NCBI GenBank assembly: GCA_049724395.1
Contig: JAUGWO010000194.1
Location: forward strand, 1 to 64,000
Source of the DNA: Spongospora subterranea f. sp. subterranea
Taxonomy: Eukaryota > Endomyxa: Phytomyxea > Phytomyxea > Plasmodiophorida
DNA: 64,000 nucleotides
Direction of reading: 5' to 3'
Shown: positions 32,944 to 42,889 of the stretch, one piece after another
How positions within the stretch are numbered: the first letter of the stretch is position 1
Layout: each line of letters starts with the position of its first letter
Position numbers and translations under genes: made by a program
The notes under the pieces: generated by a model
Seen by the model: only the letters and a program-made list of their open reading frames with translations
What the model was told of the DNA's origin: nothing
Database searches by the model: none

Positions 32944-34143
32944 ATGTCCAATGCCATTCAATTTACCGTACGATCTCGAAAGGCGACCCCGAGTTTCGGT
33001 CCACCGCCGCCAGCGTCTGCGTTCACTACAGAGCCTGACAGGGCGCCGTCTGTGTCTAAACCCGCTTCTGTAAACCCGATCCCATTACCAGATTTTCCTG
33101 CAGGTGTGGATTTATCAACCCCATTATTATTACGAAATGTGTTGCCGGATGTGGCCGCTGCGGTTGGCGATATAGCCAAATATCGTGCCGACCATGCTTG
33201 CCGACCGATGCAATCAACGTTTGCTGATTACGAGCGCATGCCTGTGGAAGATTTTGGCACAGCCATGTTGGCGGGCATGGGTTGGAGTAAAGGGACGCCG
33301 ATTGGGTTATCCAATCCCCAAGTTGTAGAGCCGATAGAGTATATTCGTCGTGGTGAACGTCTCGGCCTTGGTGCTCAGCCAGCCCCGGAAATACTAGAGA
33401 TGCCCTCGATGACCGGGCGTAAGAGGAAGAAGAATGGGAAGGAATCAGAATTAGTCGACCCGAAGACAGGGAGGACCAGGCACGTCAAGGGGCTTGATGA
33501 AGTTCTGGTTGAGAAAGGAAGATCTATACAGGCCGGCGACAAAGTCCATATCGACAAGGGCTGCCATGATGAATTAACTGGAGTCGTGACGTCAGTTTCT
33601 GATCGAGATGGCACTGCCGAAGTCATTCTCGACAGTACCCGACGCCCCGTCCGCGTGCCGATATCACATTTGAGCAAACGAGTGAATGCGCAAGACAATA
33701 CAGCAATGCACGATTCACATCATCACAGAAGCCGTAGGCGAGATGTGCCCTTGAAATGGGTTGTCCCAGGCATAACGATCAGGATCATTGACAAGGCACA
33801 TAAGTGGTCTGTACTCATCTGAAACAACGTTCGTCCCAAATCAACAAGTTTTCTTAGGTACAATTGCAAAGGGCGCGTCTACGATGTCGCGTCCCGAACC
33901 CATTTTACTGTGATGATTGAAGGGGCACTGATTGAAGACTTAACTGAATATGATGTGGAGACAGTAGTGGCGGATCGTCCAGGATTAAGACTCCTTTGCG
34001 TGGCTGGACCCTACAAAGGGCAATGCTGCACGCTCTATAGGAGAATGGTGGACAGAGGAAAAGCGAAAGTCGACCTCGATAATGGCGATCGTGTTAAATG
34101 CGATCTCGATCACGTGACCGAGTTTGCAAACAATAAAAATTGA
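32944..34143 (+). CDS. GPKOW: Spliceosome factor Spp2/GPKOW (G-patch and KOW)
   Basis: The coding sequence is 32944-33806 joined to 33858-34143 (intron of 51 nt, GT-AG), giving 382 residues. The G-patch (about residues 95-145) reads FGTAMLAGMGWSKGTPIGLS and ERLGLGAQP. The first KOW motif follows at about residues 195-245 (GDKVHIDKGCHDELTGVV, IHLSKR-type end). The exon join restores a second domain (HKWYNCKGRVYDV, then LCVAGPYKGQCCTLYRRMV), a second KOW. Spp2/GPKOW activates the DEAH helicase Prp2/DHX16 through the G-patch during catalytic activation of the spliceosome, in the nucleus. Length and order of domains fit the family. The stop lies 11 bp from that of the convergent kinase gene. Confidence 0.93.
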
Positions 34144-34154
34144 ATAATTCATTA

Positions 34155-35537
34155 TTAAGACCTTGTCATTTCCTGATCAAACAGTGTGAGCCTGGCGTCC
34201 GCGTACTGCCGATAGCCAAACCGAATACTGGTCGACGACCACGTTTTAGCAGCCGCCCAGGCAGCCCACAATAAATGAGATACCGGTTGAAATAACAGAA
34301 TTTCCTGAAAAAAACAACATTTAGAATATTACAGATCGTGACCAGAACTCTTCTTACCTGTATAAGCTCTTTAACTTGATTGCTAGAAACTGGACGGGAA
34401 GTCGACCTACTTAAATACGAATATGCCATAAGTTCCTTTACAACTGTCAACATTCAGAAGCGGTAATAGCGAAACAATGCACCAACCAGTGCCTGCTGTG
34501 TAGGCCTAAGTTCTGGACGAATGGAGAACCCTGACTCATTATCTGCTGCGTTATTGTCTATTATACACTCACAGAGCACATTGGCTAAATCGTACCTAAA
34601 GAACAAGATCAGGGAAGACAAACTCCCGCGATATCAAAGTTACCCGCGATAATTCCAATTCGCGTATTCATAATCACTAATAGAAAACTAATCAGCGACT
34701 ATGATATCAGGATTTGTCACTCAAAAAGGGCTCACATTAAAAAAAAATCCCCATCTTCACTTCTGAGAACATTTCCCTCTTGGACATCATTATGGCAAAA
34801 TACAATGGGCGAATCGAGGATCAACAAGAGTGGGCGGAGTGTCTTGTCGAAATCTGACTTTGATGATCGCAATCTCTCAGCTAGTGGGTCTTGAGGAATT
34901 TTGCTAGCCAGATGCAATGCGGCGCCAACCCATTTATCCAACTGATTCAGAACCGTGCTCAACGTATCGGGTGCAACTGTTTCCGGAGGGGACAATCCGT
35001 GAAATTGGGCTACCAGATCGCTGACAATGGCTAAAGTCTCTGGCTCGCTTAACTGCTCTAGTTTGAGTGGGACTCCTGGTAAATACTGCTCCGCCCTCCA
35101 TATTTGATCAGTACCGTATACATGGGGTCCAAATCCACATTCATCAAGGAATAAGAACAAATTCTGTTCGTATTCCCGGTTCACCAGGTCATTGGAGGTA
35201 CAAAAAAGCCCTACGGGTTGACGATATTGCGATCGATTAAATCCAGTGCACAAACAGGCCAACGCGTTAGAATATTCCAACTGCATCAGCCAAGGTTTTA
35301 ATACTAACTCATAACAGCCGTGGACGGCGAAGCAGGTGGATCGGCGTAAACCAGGTACAGCTTATTGGATAGACCTCCTAATAACGGACGAACCGTCAGA
35401 GATGCATCCTCCCATCCGTCGACGAGGCGGCGAGCCGCTTCGGTGCACTGGGTGTGATTCTCGTCCTCGTCCGTGATGGTCATGACGAGAAGAGCCCCTT
35501 TCCAGAGTGTAATGGACCCACAGGGAGTTGGCCACAT
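34155..35537 (-). CDS. Choline/ethanolamine kinase
   Basis: The N-terminal ATP-binding part shows VRPLLGGLSNKLYLVYA (about 35370). VLKPWL-like text follows a short intron, then REYEQNLFLFLDECGFGPHV and RAEQYLPGVPL. The catalytic loop is IVFCHNDVQEGNVLRSEDG (about 34800), the Brenner HxDxxxxN motif, followed by SDYEYANWNYRGYDLANVLC with the DYEYA motif and second Asp. The C-terminus (KELMAYSYLSRS, then LLWAAWAAAKTW and GYRQYADARLTLFDQ) is typical of the family. The enzyme phosphorylates choline and/or ethanolamine with ATP, the first step of the Kennedy pathway, in the cytosol. Three or more 45-55 nt introns are inferred. The start may be 35537 or the internal Met near 35484. Choline versus ethanolamine preference cannot be read off. 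Confidence 0.92.
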
Positions 35538-35544
35538 TTATACC

Positions 35545-35567
35545 GCACCTGTATGGGATACAGGTGC
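35545..35567. repeat. 10-bp perfect inverted repeat upstream of the kinase
   Basis: gcacctgtat and atacaggtgc pair perfectly around a ggg loop, 8 bp upstream of the first possible kinase ATG (35537). It could be a dimeric factor site or an RNA hairpin in the leader. The core CACCTG is an E-box-like hexamer present in both arms. Confidence 0.6.
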
Positions 35568-35681
35568 AGTCCTATCGGAACCTTGTAACACATAACACTG
35601 TCGGCAAATGCGCAATGTTTCTCACATGATGGTACAGTAGTAACGTCCGACAATCTGCGTCGACGCGATATGTATTGACGC

Positions 35682-36937
35682 GTGACGACGGTATCGTTGA
35701 CGACGGTATCGTGACGACCGTATCGTGATGACGGTATCGTGACGACGGTATCGTGATGACGGTATTCGTGACGACGGTATCGTGATGACGGTATCGTGAC
35801 GACGGTATCGTGATGACGGTATCGTGACGACGGTATCGTGATGACGGTATCGTGACGACGGTATCGTGATGACGGTATCGTGACGACGGTATCGTTGACG
35901 ACGGTATCGTGACGACGGTATCGTGATGAGACGACGGACGGTATCGTGATGACGGTATCGTGACGACGGTATCGTTGATGACGGTATCGTGATGACGGTA
36001 TCGTGACGACGGTATCGTTGCGACGGTATCGTGATGACGGTATCGTTGACGACGGTATCGTGATGACGGTATTGAGACGACGGTATCGTGACGACGGTAT
36101 CGTGACGACGGTATCGTGATGACGGTATTGAGACGACGGTGACGACGGTATCGTGATGACGGTATCGTGATGACGGTATCGTGACGACGGTATCGTGATG
36201 ACGGTATTGTGACGACGGTATCGTGATGACGGTATCGTGACGACGGTATCGTGATGACGGTATTGTGACGACGGTATCGTGATGACGGTATCGTGATGAC
36301 GGTATCGTGACGACGGTGACGGTATCGTGATGACGGTATCGTGATGACGGTATCGTGACGACGGTATCGTGATGACGGTATCGTGACGACGGTATCGTTG
36401 ATGACGGTATCGTGATGACGGTATCGTGATGACGGTATCGTGATGACGGTATCGTGACGACGGTATCGTGACGACGGTATCGTGACGACGGTATCGTGAC
36501 GACGGTATCGTGATGACGGTATTGAGACGGTATCGGTGATGACGGTATCGTGATGACGGTATCGTGACGACGGTATCGTGACGACGGTATTGTGACGACG
36601 GTATCGTTGACGACGGTATCGTTGATATCGTGACGACGGTATCGTGATGACGGTATCGTGATGACGGTATCGTGATGACGGTATCGTGATGACGGTATCG
36701 TGACGACGGTATCGTGATGACGGTATCGTGACGACGGTATCGTGACGACGGTATCGTGATGACGGTATCGTGACGACGGTATCGTTGATGACGGTATCGT
36801 GACGACGGTATCGTTGATGACGGTATCGTGATGACGGTATCGTGACGACGGTATCGTGATGACGGTATTGAGACGACGGTATCGTTGACGACGGTATCGT
36901 GATGACGGTATCGTGACGACGGTATCGTGACGACGAT
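35682..36937. repeat. 14-bp minisatellite, about 90 copies
   Basis: The unit is gatgacggtatcgt or gacgacggtatcgt (period 14), with occasional one-base insertions (gttgacgacgg) and variants (tattgagacgg). The two main variants alternate irregularly over about 1.26 kb. On the minus strand no stop occurs in the unit in any frame, so a 453-codon frame (36983-35622) runs through with a 14-residue repeat such as IPSSRYRHHDTVVT. That frame is almost certainly non-coding. The array starts about 150 bp upstream of the kinase start. Confidence 0.95.
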
Positions 36938-37336
36938 ACCCTCTTCCGTCGGAATTTCCTACCAAAAAACCGTTTTCGCCCATCCGCGGTTCTCGAAACG
37001 TTTAAATAATGAACCGATTCAACCCGTTTCTAGCGTTTGGAAAGCTTTCACGTTCATATGAGTGAGTCAAGAGTCTCGAGAGCGAAGACGGTATGGCCTG
37101 GTCAGTTTTGATTGGATATGGAAGAGAATGCCTATTCGCAAAACATTCTTGTCACATCAGTATGTGCATTTGCCCATTTTGCGTCGGGGACTAGGTTTCT
37201 TGATGAAAATACCAGTTTTACTGGAGTTTTCGGATTCTGTAGGCTACGTTGTGAGATTTTGAGAATGGTGATTTTTTATCAGGTGGCTCCACAAGATTAT
37301 GAACACTGCTGACGCCAGGTCAACACGGGTTCTGAT
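36938..37336. other. Stretch with no recognised gene
   Basis: This lies between the minisatellite and the stop of the next minus-strand gene. Plus frames at 37062-37312 show no motif. Nothing else is seen. Confidence 0.45.
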
Positions 37337-38100
37337 TCACATATTGAGGTGACGAGAACGACAACACTTATCTATGACATCCCACAATATACACGGTGGA
37401 ATAGGAACTGTCTTATCGGGCTGGACAGGACCGTTAGCCTCAAGGCCGACACGAGTCACAACAGTGTCATTTCCACCATAAACTGTGGTATTCCACAGAT
37501 ATCATATGAGTGTCTTCTTTCTCGTAATACGGTCAGTACGAATTTGAGCCCCTGGGGTTCTTTGCAGAAATGCTGAAGGGCCATCTCATCAATTTGTTTG
37601 CTAATTATGGTAGTGCTCGTTCTATTGCATTGTTTTTCTGACCTGTTTGAAATCATGTTGGGATAACAATCCCTGTGACCATCTGTGTGATTTTGATGAA
37701 TCTCTACCTGCATCATGTTTATTGGGGGTTTCGGGTTGATTCGGTCGTATCGTTCCGGTTCCCTCTTCCCGGTTCATCTCTCACCTTCGCTACTCATATC
37801 GTACTCTGGTCTCTGGGATGAATCTAACCGCAGTTGTTGCCGTGTGGGCGAGGCATAGTGATGACGCATCGCTTTCGATCGCCCGCGCCTATCCTTCGTC
37901 GTTGTGATGTGCTTGACAATCTGTTGCCATCGCCTTAAACTTTGTTTGCCATTTCCGTTTGCTTCTTCTGCTGTGTTTTGGATCCGCATAGAATGGTACA
38001 TTTACGTCAAAATCGATCAGGAGATTCAGTTGATCGCTTTGTCCTTGTCTGTTTTCCAGTTGGGGTCACACGCGGCACATCAGTAGTGATGTGAAATAGC
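37337..38100 (-). CDS. Unrecognised multi-exon protein
   Basis: Coding-like text on the minus strand includes KQSLRRWQQIVKHITTTKDR (about 37910) and FCKEPQGLKF or, in another frame, LQRTPGAQI (37560). After a GT-AG intron ending ..ataccacag comes YGGNDTVVTRVGLEANGPVQ and KTVPIPPCILWDVIDKCC, with the stop at 37337. I do not recognise a family. Upstream splice sites and the start are unresolved, so the limits are rough. Confidence 0.35.
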
Positions 38101-38464
38101 TTGAACATGACAGCGTTATTCAAATCCCGATTCTGGCCATGGAGGTTTGGCCCATCTTTACAACACGTATCAGTTGGGAATGCAATCCTGTCAAGTTCAA
38201 TCTATCCGAATTTATATATAACCAGGAATTTCGGTGATACAAAATGCCACCAGCTGGCGAGTCAATGCGCATCATGAAAATGAACTAACGGCGAAGAACA
38301 TGTTGAATAGATCAATGAGAAGGGGTTATGGCCTTATATTGATATATGTCGTTGGCCGGATATGTTCGGTCAAGGGTCAGTTTGTTGCATCACGCCAATC
38401 GCGACTGCCCTAGCTTGGGATTACCTTGCGAGAGTTGCCCCTGACAGATACGATCGGGCGCTAA
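38101..38464. other. Stretch with no recognised gene
   Basis: Nothing conserved is seen on either strand. It lies between two minus-strand gene models and may hold the promoter of the one at 37337-38100. Confidence 0.4.
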
Positions 38465-39287
38465 TCAGCATCGTATTCGAGATCTACCCGACAACGACGA
38501 CAAATTCACTCGACTATATGATGGTCCAACGCCCTCGTCCTTCCCGATACTCAGACGCGGTAGAACACGGCCCAGGTGTTGGATATCATGAACGACATCC
38601 CCATGTTTGTACGTCATGATCTCTGCAGCATCATAAGGGACGTCATTGCGTTCTTGCTCGACATCGACCAGGGTCTCACCTGCAAAACCCCCACGAACGT
38701 TGACACCGATTCCATTGACAATTGATTTCCCTACATGATCCTGAGAAACCGCTCTCGCAATCTGACGCCGTATGAAATGGGTGATAGGTCGTATATAATG
38801 GGAACACGGGCCCGACAGGTCGTCGAACGCGCTCGTTCGATTGACCAGACGATAACGACCCCTCGCTGACCGTATCCGGGAGCACATCGGGTTCGTCCCC
38901 AGGTTCAGGCGCGTCATCGACGACGATCGGATCGTCAACGACGGAGGGCGACAGGCCAGTCGTTGATTGACCAAGATTGTCGGGACCTTCCCCGAAATTG
39001 GAACTGCTACTGGGGATTTCCACGTCGACGGTCTGACGCCAATGCTGTTCCTGAACGATTTCTGTTGTTTCATCAGTTCGAATCGCATCTCTGTCCTTGA
39101 GTGACGCCGCCTTTATGGCCGATCGAACACAACTCTGCAATCGTATATCGAACTGATGGCGTCGTGATATGGTTTGCGCATCCCTCGTGAACCTGCTGAT
39201 GAACTCATCCAATAGTGTTTTACCGATATCCTCCAGACTTCTGGAGAACTCGTTGAAAATCTCGTCAATCTCGGTGACGTCTTCCAT
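38465..39287 (-). CDS. Unrecognised 255-residue protein
   Basis: Exons 39287-38735 and 38679-38465 are joined by a 55-nt GT-AG intron, giving an uninterrupted 255 codons. The N-terminus is helical and charged (MEDVTEIDEIFNEFSRSLED, ISRFTRDAQTISRRHQFDIR). It is followed by an acidic, Ser/Pro/Asp-rich middle (SPSVVDDPIVVDDAPEPGDE) and a C-terminal part after the intron (ETLVDVEQERNDVPYDAAEI, GDVVHDIQHLGRVLPRLSIG). The exact multiple of three and the change in frame at the junction support the model. I recognise no domain; the organisation resembles an adaptor with an N-terminal coiled coil. Confidence 0.5.
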
Positions 39288-40312
39288 CGCGGCCCGTGAT
39301 TAACGTCCAGCCACAGAAGAAAATCGGCACGCGCCTGAGAAATGGGGAACCGGACCAAAACCGTCGACAGCACATTCCCTGTAGCGTCTCAGTCCCTCAG
39401 GAACCCTCTTCCGGGCAATACTTCATGAGATCCGGGGTTCAAGCGTTCCTGTCCAGCGACAAACAGTACAACCACATCTGAAACTCAACAAAATACAGGT
39501 AATAATTGGTTTCCCCAGTCAATAACACTGGCTCAAACGGCAATCGGTTCAGTCATTATCGGCATCAACTCAAACTGTCAGAACAACATTCAATACCCTC
39601 ATAAACCTACACCATCGCGTTTACCTCATATCATCGCATTGTCTGTCGAATGTGATCAGCCATAAAATCGGGTCCGATAAATTACCTCCAGTGAACTTAG
39701 CGTTTTATCGAACTTGTCGTTCGTTGACAGGTTGCAATCGCAGAGTATTGCAGGCGTCCGCTGATGCGTTTGGCATTTGTTGTTCTACTAATTATCTGGT
39801 GGATTAGTGCAAAGTCTGTGAATTGCAATCTGGATTAGCAGAGTTGGGGAAAACAATTGGTCGGGTTGAGTGTGGTTGGTCCGGTGCCCAGTCAATCTAC
39901 AATGGAAACCCCATAAACCTGTGAGGGCACAGCTCCCCTGGAACCAAACGGATGTCAACTCGGTGGGGGCACAACCTATCATGATGTGGCACATCAACAC
40001 ACACACACGATCGACAATACGCCAAATACACCAGTGGCCTAAGAAACCTGGCCCAGGATTCTCCCCTTAATATTCCCATTTTCCAATAAATTCCTAATCG
40101 ATCAACGCCGAAAAACCCAGTTTTGTCTTGCGATGTACTTAAGTTGGGCAATCAGCCTGGTGTGTAATCTATTGATATATAACAATGGCATGATTTTACA
40201 TGCTGTCCATGATGTAAGAATCTGTTCAAGAATGCAATGCAATTATCCGCGCGTTGCTCCGCCTTGGCGTTAGTTGCTGTGCCATCGTCAATACCTAAGA
40301 TTGTTCAGCTAA
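39288..40312. other. Intergenic stretch with no recognised gene
   Basis: About 1 kb with short frames only (for example 39788-40006 minus). A (AC)n run lies near 39998-40008. No conserved text is found. Confidence 0.45.
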
Positions 40313-40383
40313 CTCCTGTCTTCCTACCTGTATCCCACTCTCCAGAAGTATTGGAGAGTGGGATACAAGTAGGAAGACAGGAG
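40313..40383. repeat. 32-bp near-perfect hairpin
   Basis: Arms at 40313-40344 and 40352-40383 are reverse complements over 32 bp with a single mismatch (cctacctg versus cctacttg in complement). The loop is 7 nt (gaagtat). As RNA the mismatch would be a wobble pair. It overlaps the 3' end of the minus-strand frame 40324-40947. It could be a foldback repeat, a structured RNA element, or a palindromic read artefact. Confidence 0.9.
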
Positions 40384-40947
40384 TAGGGCGGAGTAGTATG
40401 GAACAAGCAGAGGAGGGGTGGAAGATGGAGGTTGGAAAAGAGGAGTAGGGGTTGCTTTCGGGGAATGTTTACAACTTTGCGCTCTGGCGGTACGAGCCCG
40501 GGCAGCCATATACTTACTCAACAGACCCGACCCCTGTTCCACAATATCTCTATTGAGGTTCTGTGCGTCGATGACCGCATAATTCTGCAGCATCGTCGGC
40601 AGCTGATGGTTGGCCGACTTAGCAACAGTTTCCTGATGCTCTGCAGGCACATGCTGCAGAAGCAGTCGTGACTGCAGTTTGCGTGACGAAGCGGGCGAGA
40701 ACCGGAAACCTGGCCGTACACGGTCCAGAAACCGGTCATTAAAAACCGACAACTGGACAGTCGTCGTCCTGCCTACCCCTGAGTTGAACACTGATTTGTT
40801 GCGTTTATGCCATGTCAATGGCGGAAAAGACATCATACCGCTTGATTGATAAGCACAATCAATCATATAATAACGACGACCACCAATGACCAAACGAGCA
40901 CGACGTGACGAGGCCACGCGGTCCTTTGTCAAAGAGTGTACACTCAT
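40324..40947 (-). CDS. Unrecognised basic protein
   Basis: The frame begins MSVHSLTKDRVASSRRARLV at 40947. The first about 150 residues look protein-like (IGGRRYYMIDCAYQSSGMMS, FRFSPASSRKLQSRLLLQHV, NLNRDIVEQGSGLLSKYMAA), and the composition then turns to Pro/Ser/Tyr-rich translation across the hairpin. A plausible alternative is an intron from gtaaacattc (about 40470) to ..gatacag within the hairpin, giving an end SCRKTGVS. No family is recognised. It lies about 100 bp from the inverted-repeat module at 41075. Confidence 0.45.
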   Translation of the reverse strand: MSVHSLTKDRVASSRRARLVIGGRRYYMIDCAYQSSGMMSFPPLTWHKRNKSVFNSGVGRTTTVQLSVFNDRFLDRVRPGFRFSPASSRKLQSRLLLQHVPAEHQETVAKSANHQLPTMLQNYAVIDAQNLNRDIVEQGSGLLSKYMAARARTARAQSCKHSPKATPTPLFQPPSSTPPLLVPYYSALLLSSYLYPTLQYFWRVGYR

Positions 40948-41074
40948 TTGTCACCTCCGTGACTGGAGCAATTCTGTGTGACTTCTGCGTGTCGAATTTT
41001 CTCGACCCTGTTTCTCGACCCCGGCGGCGAGAGAATCATGTGTGAACACGAACAGCACTTAAATACGAGTGACC

Positions 41075-41755
41075 TGTTTTTGGTGTGTCGCACACCCAGA
41101 CACACCAGCCCTAGATTAATCCAAGTATCAATTCGACACACCCAAGAAAGTCAATGGGGATTAATCCACGACACACCCAAAAGTCCATGGGAATTAATCC
41201 CATGAGATATTCATAATTACATCAATTAACACAATGGATCCGAGTCCAGCGGAATGTTTTATTATTGTTCAGGCCGCGCGTGCGATGTTAGCGATGGTGG
41301 ACGCGTTCGGTTCAAACCAGAACATTGAGGTGCTTTCAACATTGACGCACGGAGGTGCGAAGTCATCTTCACCGCCTCAGCAGATGCCATCAGAGCAACC
41401 CAGGAGCTCGTGCTCATCTAATACCGTCAATCCGAGTTGCTCTTTTACAAAGAAACTATCCTCGACTGGGAGACACCCACTGGACGTCCTTGCATTGTAG
41501 GGCCAAGAAGATTTTGAACAAACAGTCAGGTTTGAATTGGATTGAACGGTCTACGTCAAACTAGCAATGACTATATTGAAATGGGATAGGTTTTTGTCCT
41601 CTGTCGCGTTCATGTTTGATATAATGTCTTGGGTGTGTGGTTTCTCTGTTTATCTCGGCCGTTAAACCACCATGGACTTTCTTGGGTGTGTCAAATTAAT
41701 CCTCGGATTACCCTAGGGCTGGGTGTGTCTGGGTGTGTGACACACCAAAAACTAG
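41075..41755. mobile_element. Inverted-repeat-bounded module, possible non-autonomous transposon
   Basis: The left end (tttttggtgtgtcgcacacc at about 41078, through cagacacaccagccctagat) matches the reverse complement of the right end (ending near 41755) over about 90-110 bp at roughly 85-90 percent by eye. Inside each arm the sub-repeats GACACACCCAAGAAAGTC and GGATTAATCC recur. The interior of about 400 bp contains a small open gene. I could not define a target-site duplication (flanks gacct and tagtggacc). A MITE-like element is the simplest reading; an alternative is an inverted duplication around a host gene. Confidence 0.65.
41234..41564 (+). CDS. Small protein with putative 26-29 nt introns
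   Basis: Starting at 41234 (MDPSPAECFIIVQAARAMLA), the frame stays protein-like only if three very short GT-AG segments are removed: 41355-41380 (26 nt), 41410-41436 (27) and 41497-41525 (29). The joined exons total 249 nt, exactly 83 codons with the stop at 41562-41564. The result is an 82-residue, mostly helical protein containing THGADAIRATQEL, LLFYKETILDWETPTGRP and SGLNWIERSTSN. Other introns in this window are 49-72 nt, so these would be outliers. I do not recognise the protein. Without such introns only the 88-residue frame 41234-41500 would remain. Confidence 0.4.
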
Positions 41756-42146
41756 TGGACCTTCAAATACCAGTCACCATTTAAAAGAACTGAAAAGAGC
41801 CAGATGAACATCCCACAGAATCCGCTGGATGAATCGACGATGTTTTGCTCCAAGCAATCAATAGCGAGATCGTAAACATTGGACGCTTTGGACTGGAAAT
41901 GACGATCGCCAAAATACGGCCCATGATATTTAAAGGTTCAGATTTCCGCAATCATTCCGCCTGGCCCCCTACAAGTAGCAATGTTATTTGGGATTGCGTT
42001 CAACACATTCGTGTTAGATCTGTGGTACCCGTATCTACGCTAGGGCCAGATGACGATCGCTCGTCGACCGGGCATAAACCCATATGTTCGTGATAAGGAC
42101 CCATCGCTATACGTTGGTCATCGGTCTGATCTGAATTAATGATTGT
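41756..42146. other. Stretch with no recognised gene
   Basis: A plus frame at 41845-42093 (INSEIVNIGRFGLEMTIAKI) is protein-like but not recognised. Nothing else is found. Confidence 0.4.
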
Positions 42147-42377
42147 GTGAGATTGGGATCACCCGACTTGATAAAACCCCAAACTTCATCAAGACACTCT
42201 GGAATTGGTCGAGTTTTCGCCTTGGTCGCTGGTCTGTCTGTAGCTCTTCTTTCGTTATCGGTTACTTTCGCTCATGGTTGGATAGCTCAAGGTCAAGTGG
42301 ACGAACAGGAATTTTCGGCAATGGGATCTGCTTGGCCAACAGCGTTGTTGGTGCGAGTGGCCATCGGGGTGCTATAA
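42147..42377 (+). CDS. Candidate membrane-protein exon
   Basis: The plus frame contains one clear hydrophobic segment (VFALVAGLSVALLSLSVTFA) followed by HGWIAQGQVDEQEFSAMGSA and a second apolar stretch (WPTALLVRVAIGV). A donor-like gtgctataat follows at 42367. A later frame, 42600-42727, has GSGAVALISDSKHLQVGIRW with an apolar end. These could be exons of one small multispan protein, but the joins are not determined and no family is recognised. Confidence 0.35.
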   Translation: MRLGSPDLIKPQTSSRHSGIGRVFALVAGLSVALLSLSVTFAHGWIAQGQVDEQEFSAMGSAWPTALLVRVAIGVL

Positions 42378-42889
42378 TCGCATCCTACGATTGCGAGAGA
42401 TTTAGTTTCACCAATGTGTATCAGCCTCATCACTAACACAAACATGAAAACCCGATAAAGTTCAGACTGTTAGATATTTGTATTTCATAACGGTATTGAC
42501 GACGGCAGGATTCACATCTGTGGACTGGGATGACCAGACACGCCTTCAATCATATCTGTAGTCGCGTCATCCATATCCATTACTCGACCCAGCACCCTCG
42601 ATCCATTGTCGTTCCGTTTTTAGGTTATGGGTCCGGCGCCGTCGCCTTGATAAGCGATTCCAAACACCTCCAGGTCGGAATCAGATGGAACGCCCTCTCA
42701 GTCGTGATCTATGTGGTTTTGGAGTAAACTGTGGGACGCGACGCGACCTCGGGTCGCTGATCACGAGTGACTCAGTGTTTGAGGATCGACGAGCGTTGCT
42801 GTGTGTGTGTTCAGGAACCGATGGGCGATCTGTAGGGCGGCGGCGGCGGCGGGCCGAATAAGGGGTACCCCCATCTGATCCATCCCATC

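Noticed and set aside
35622-36983. A 453-codon open frame on the minus strand, as a repetitive protein gene
   Set aside because: It is a by-product of a 14-bp tandem repeat that has no stop in any minus frame; frame-shifting insertions within the array do not close it, and no start context or flanking exon is seen.
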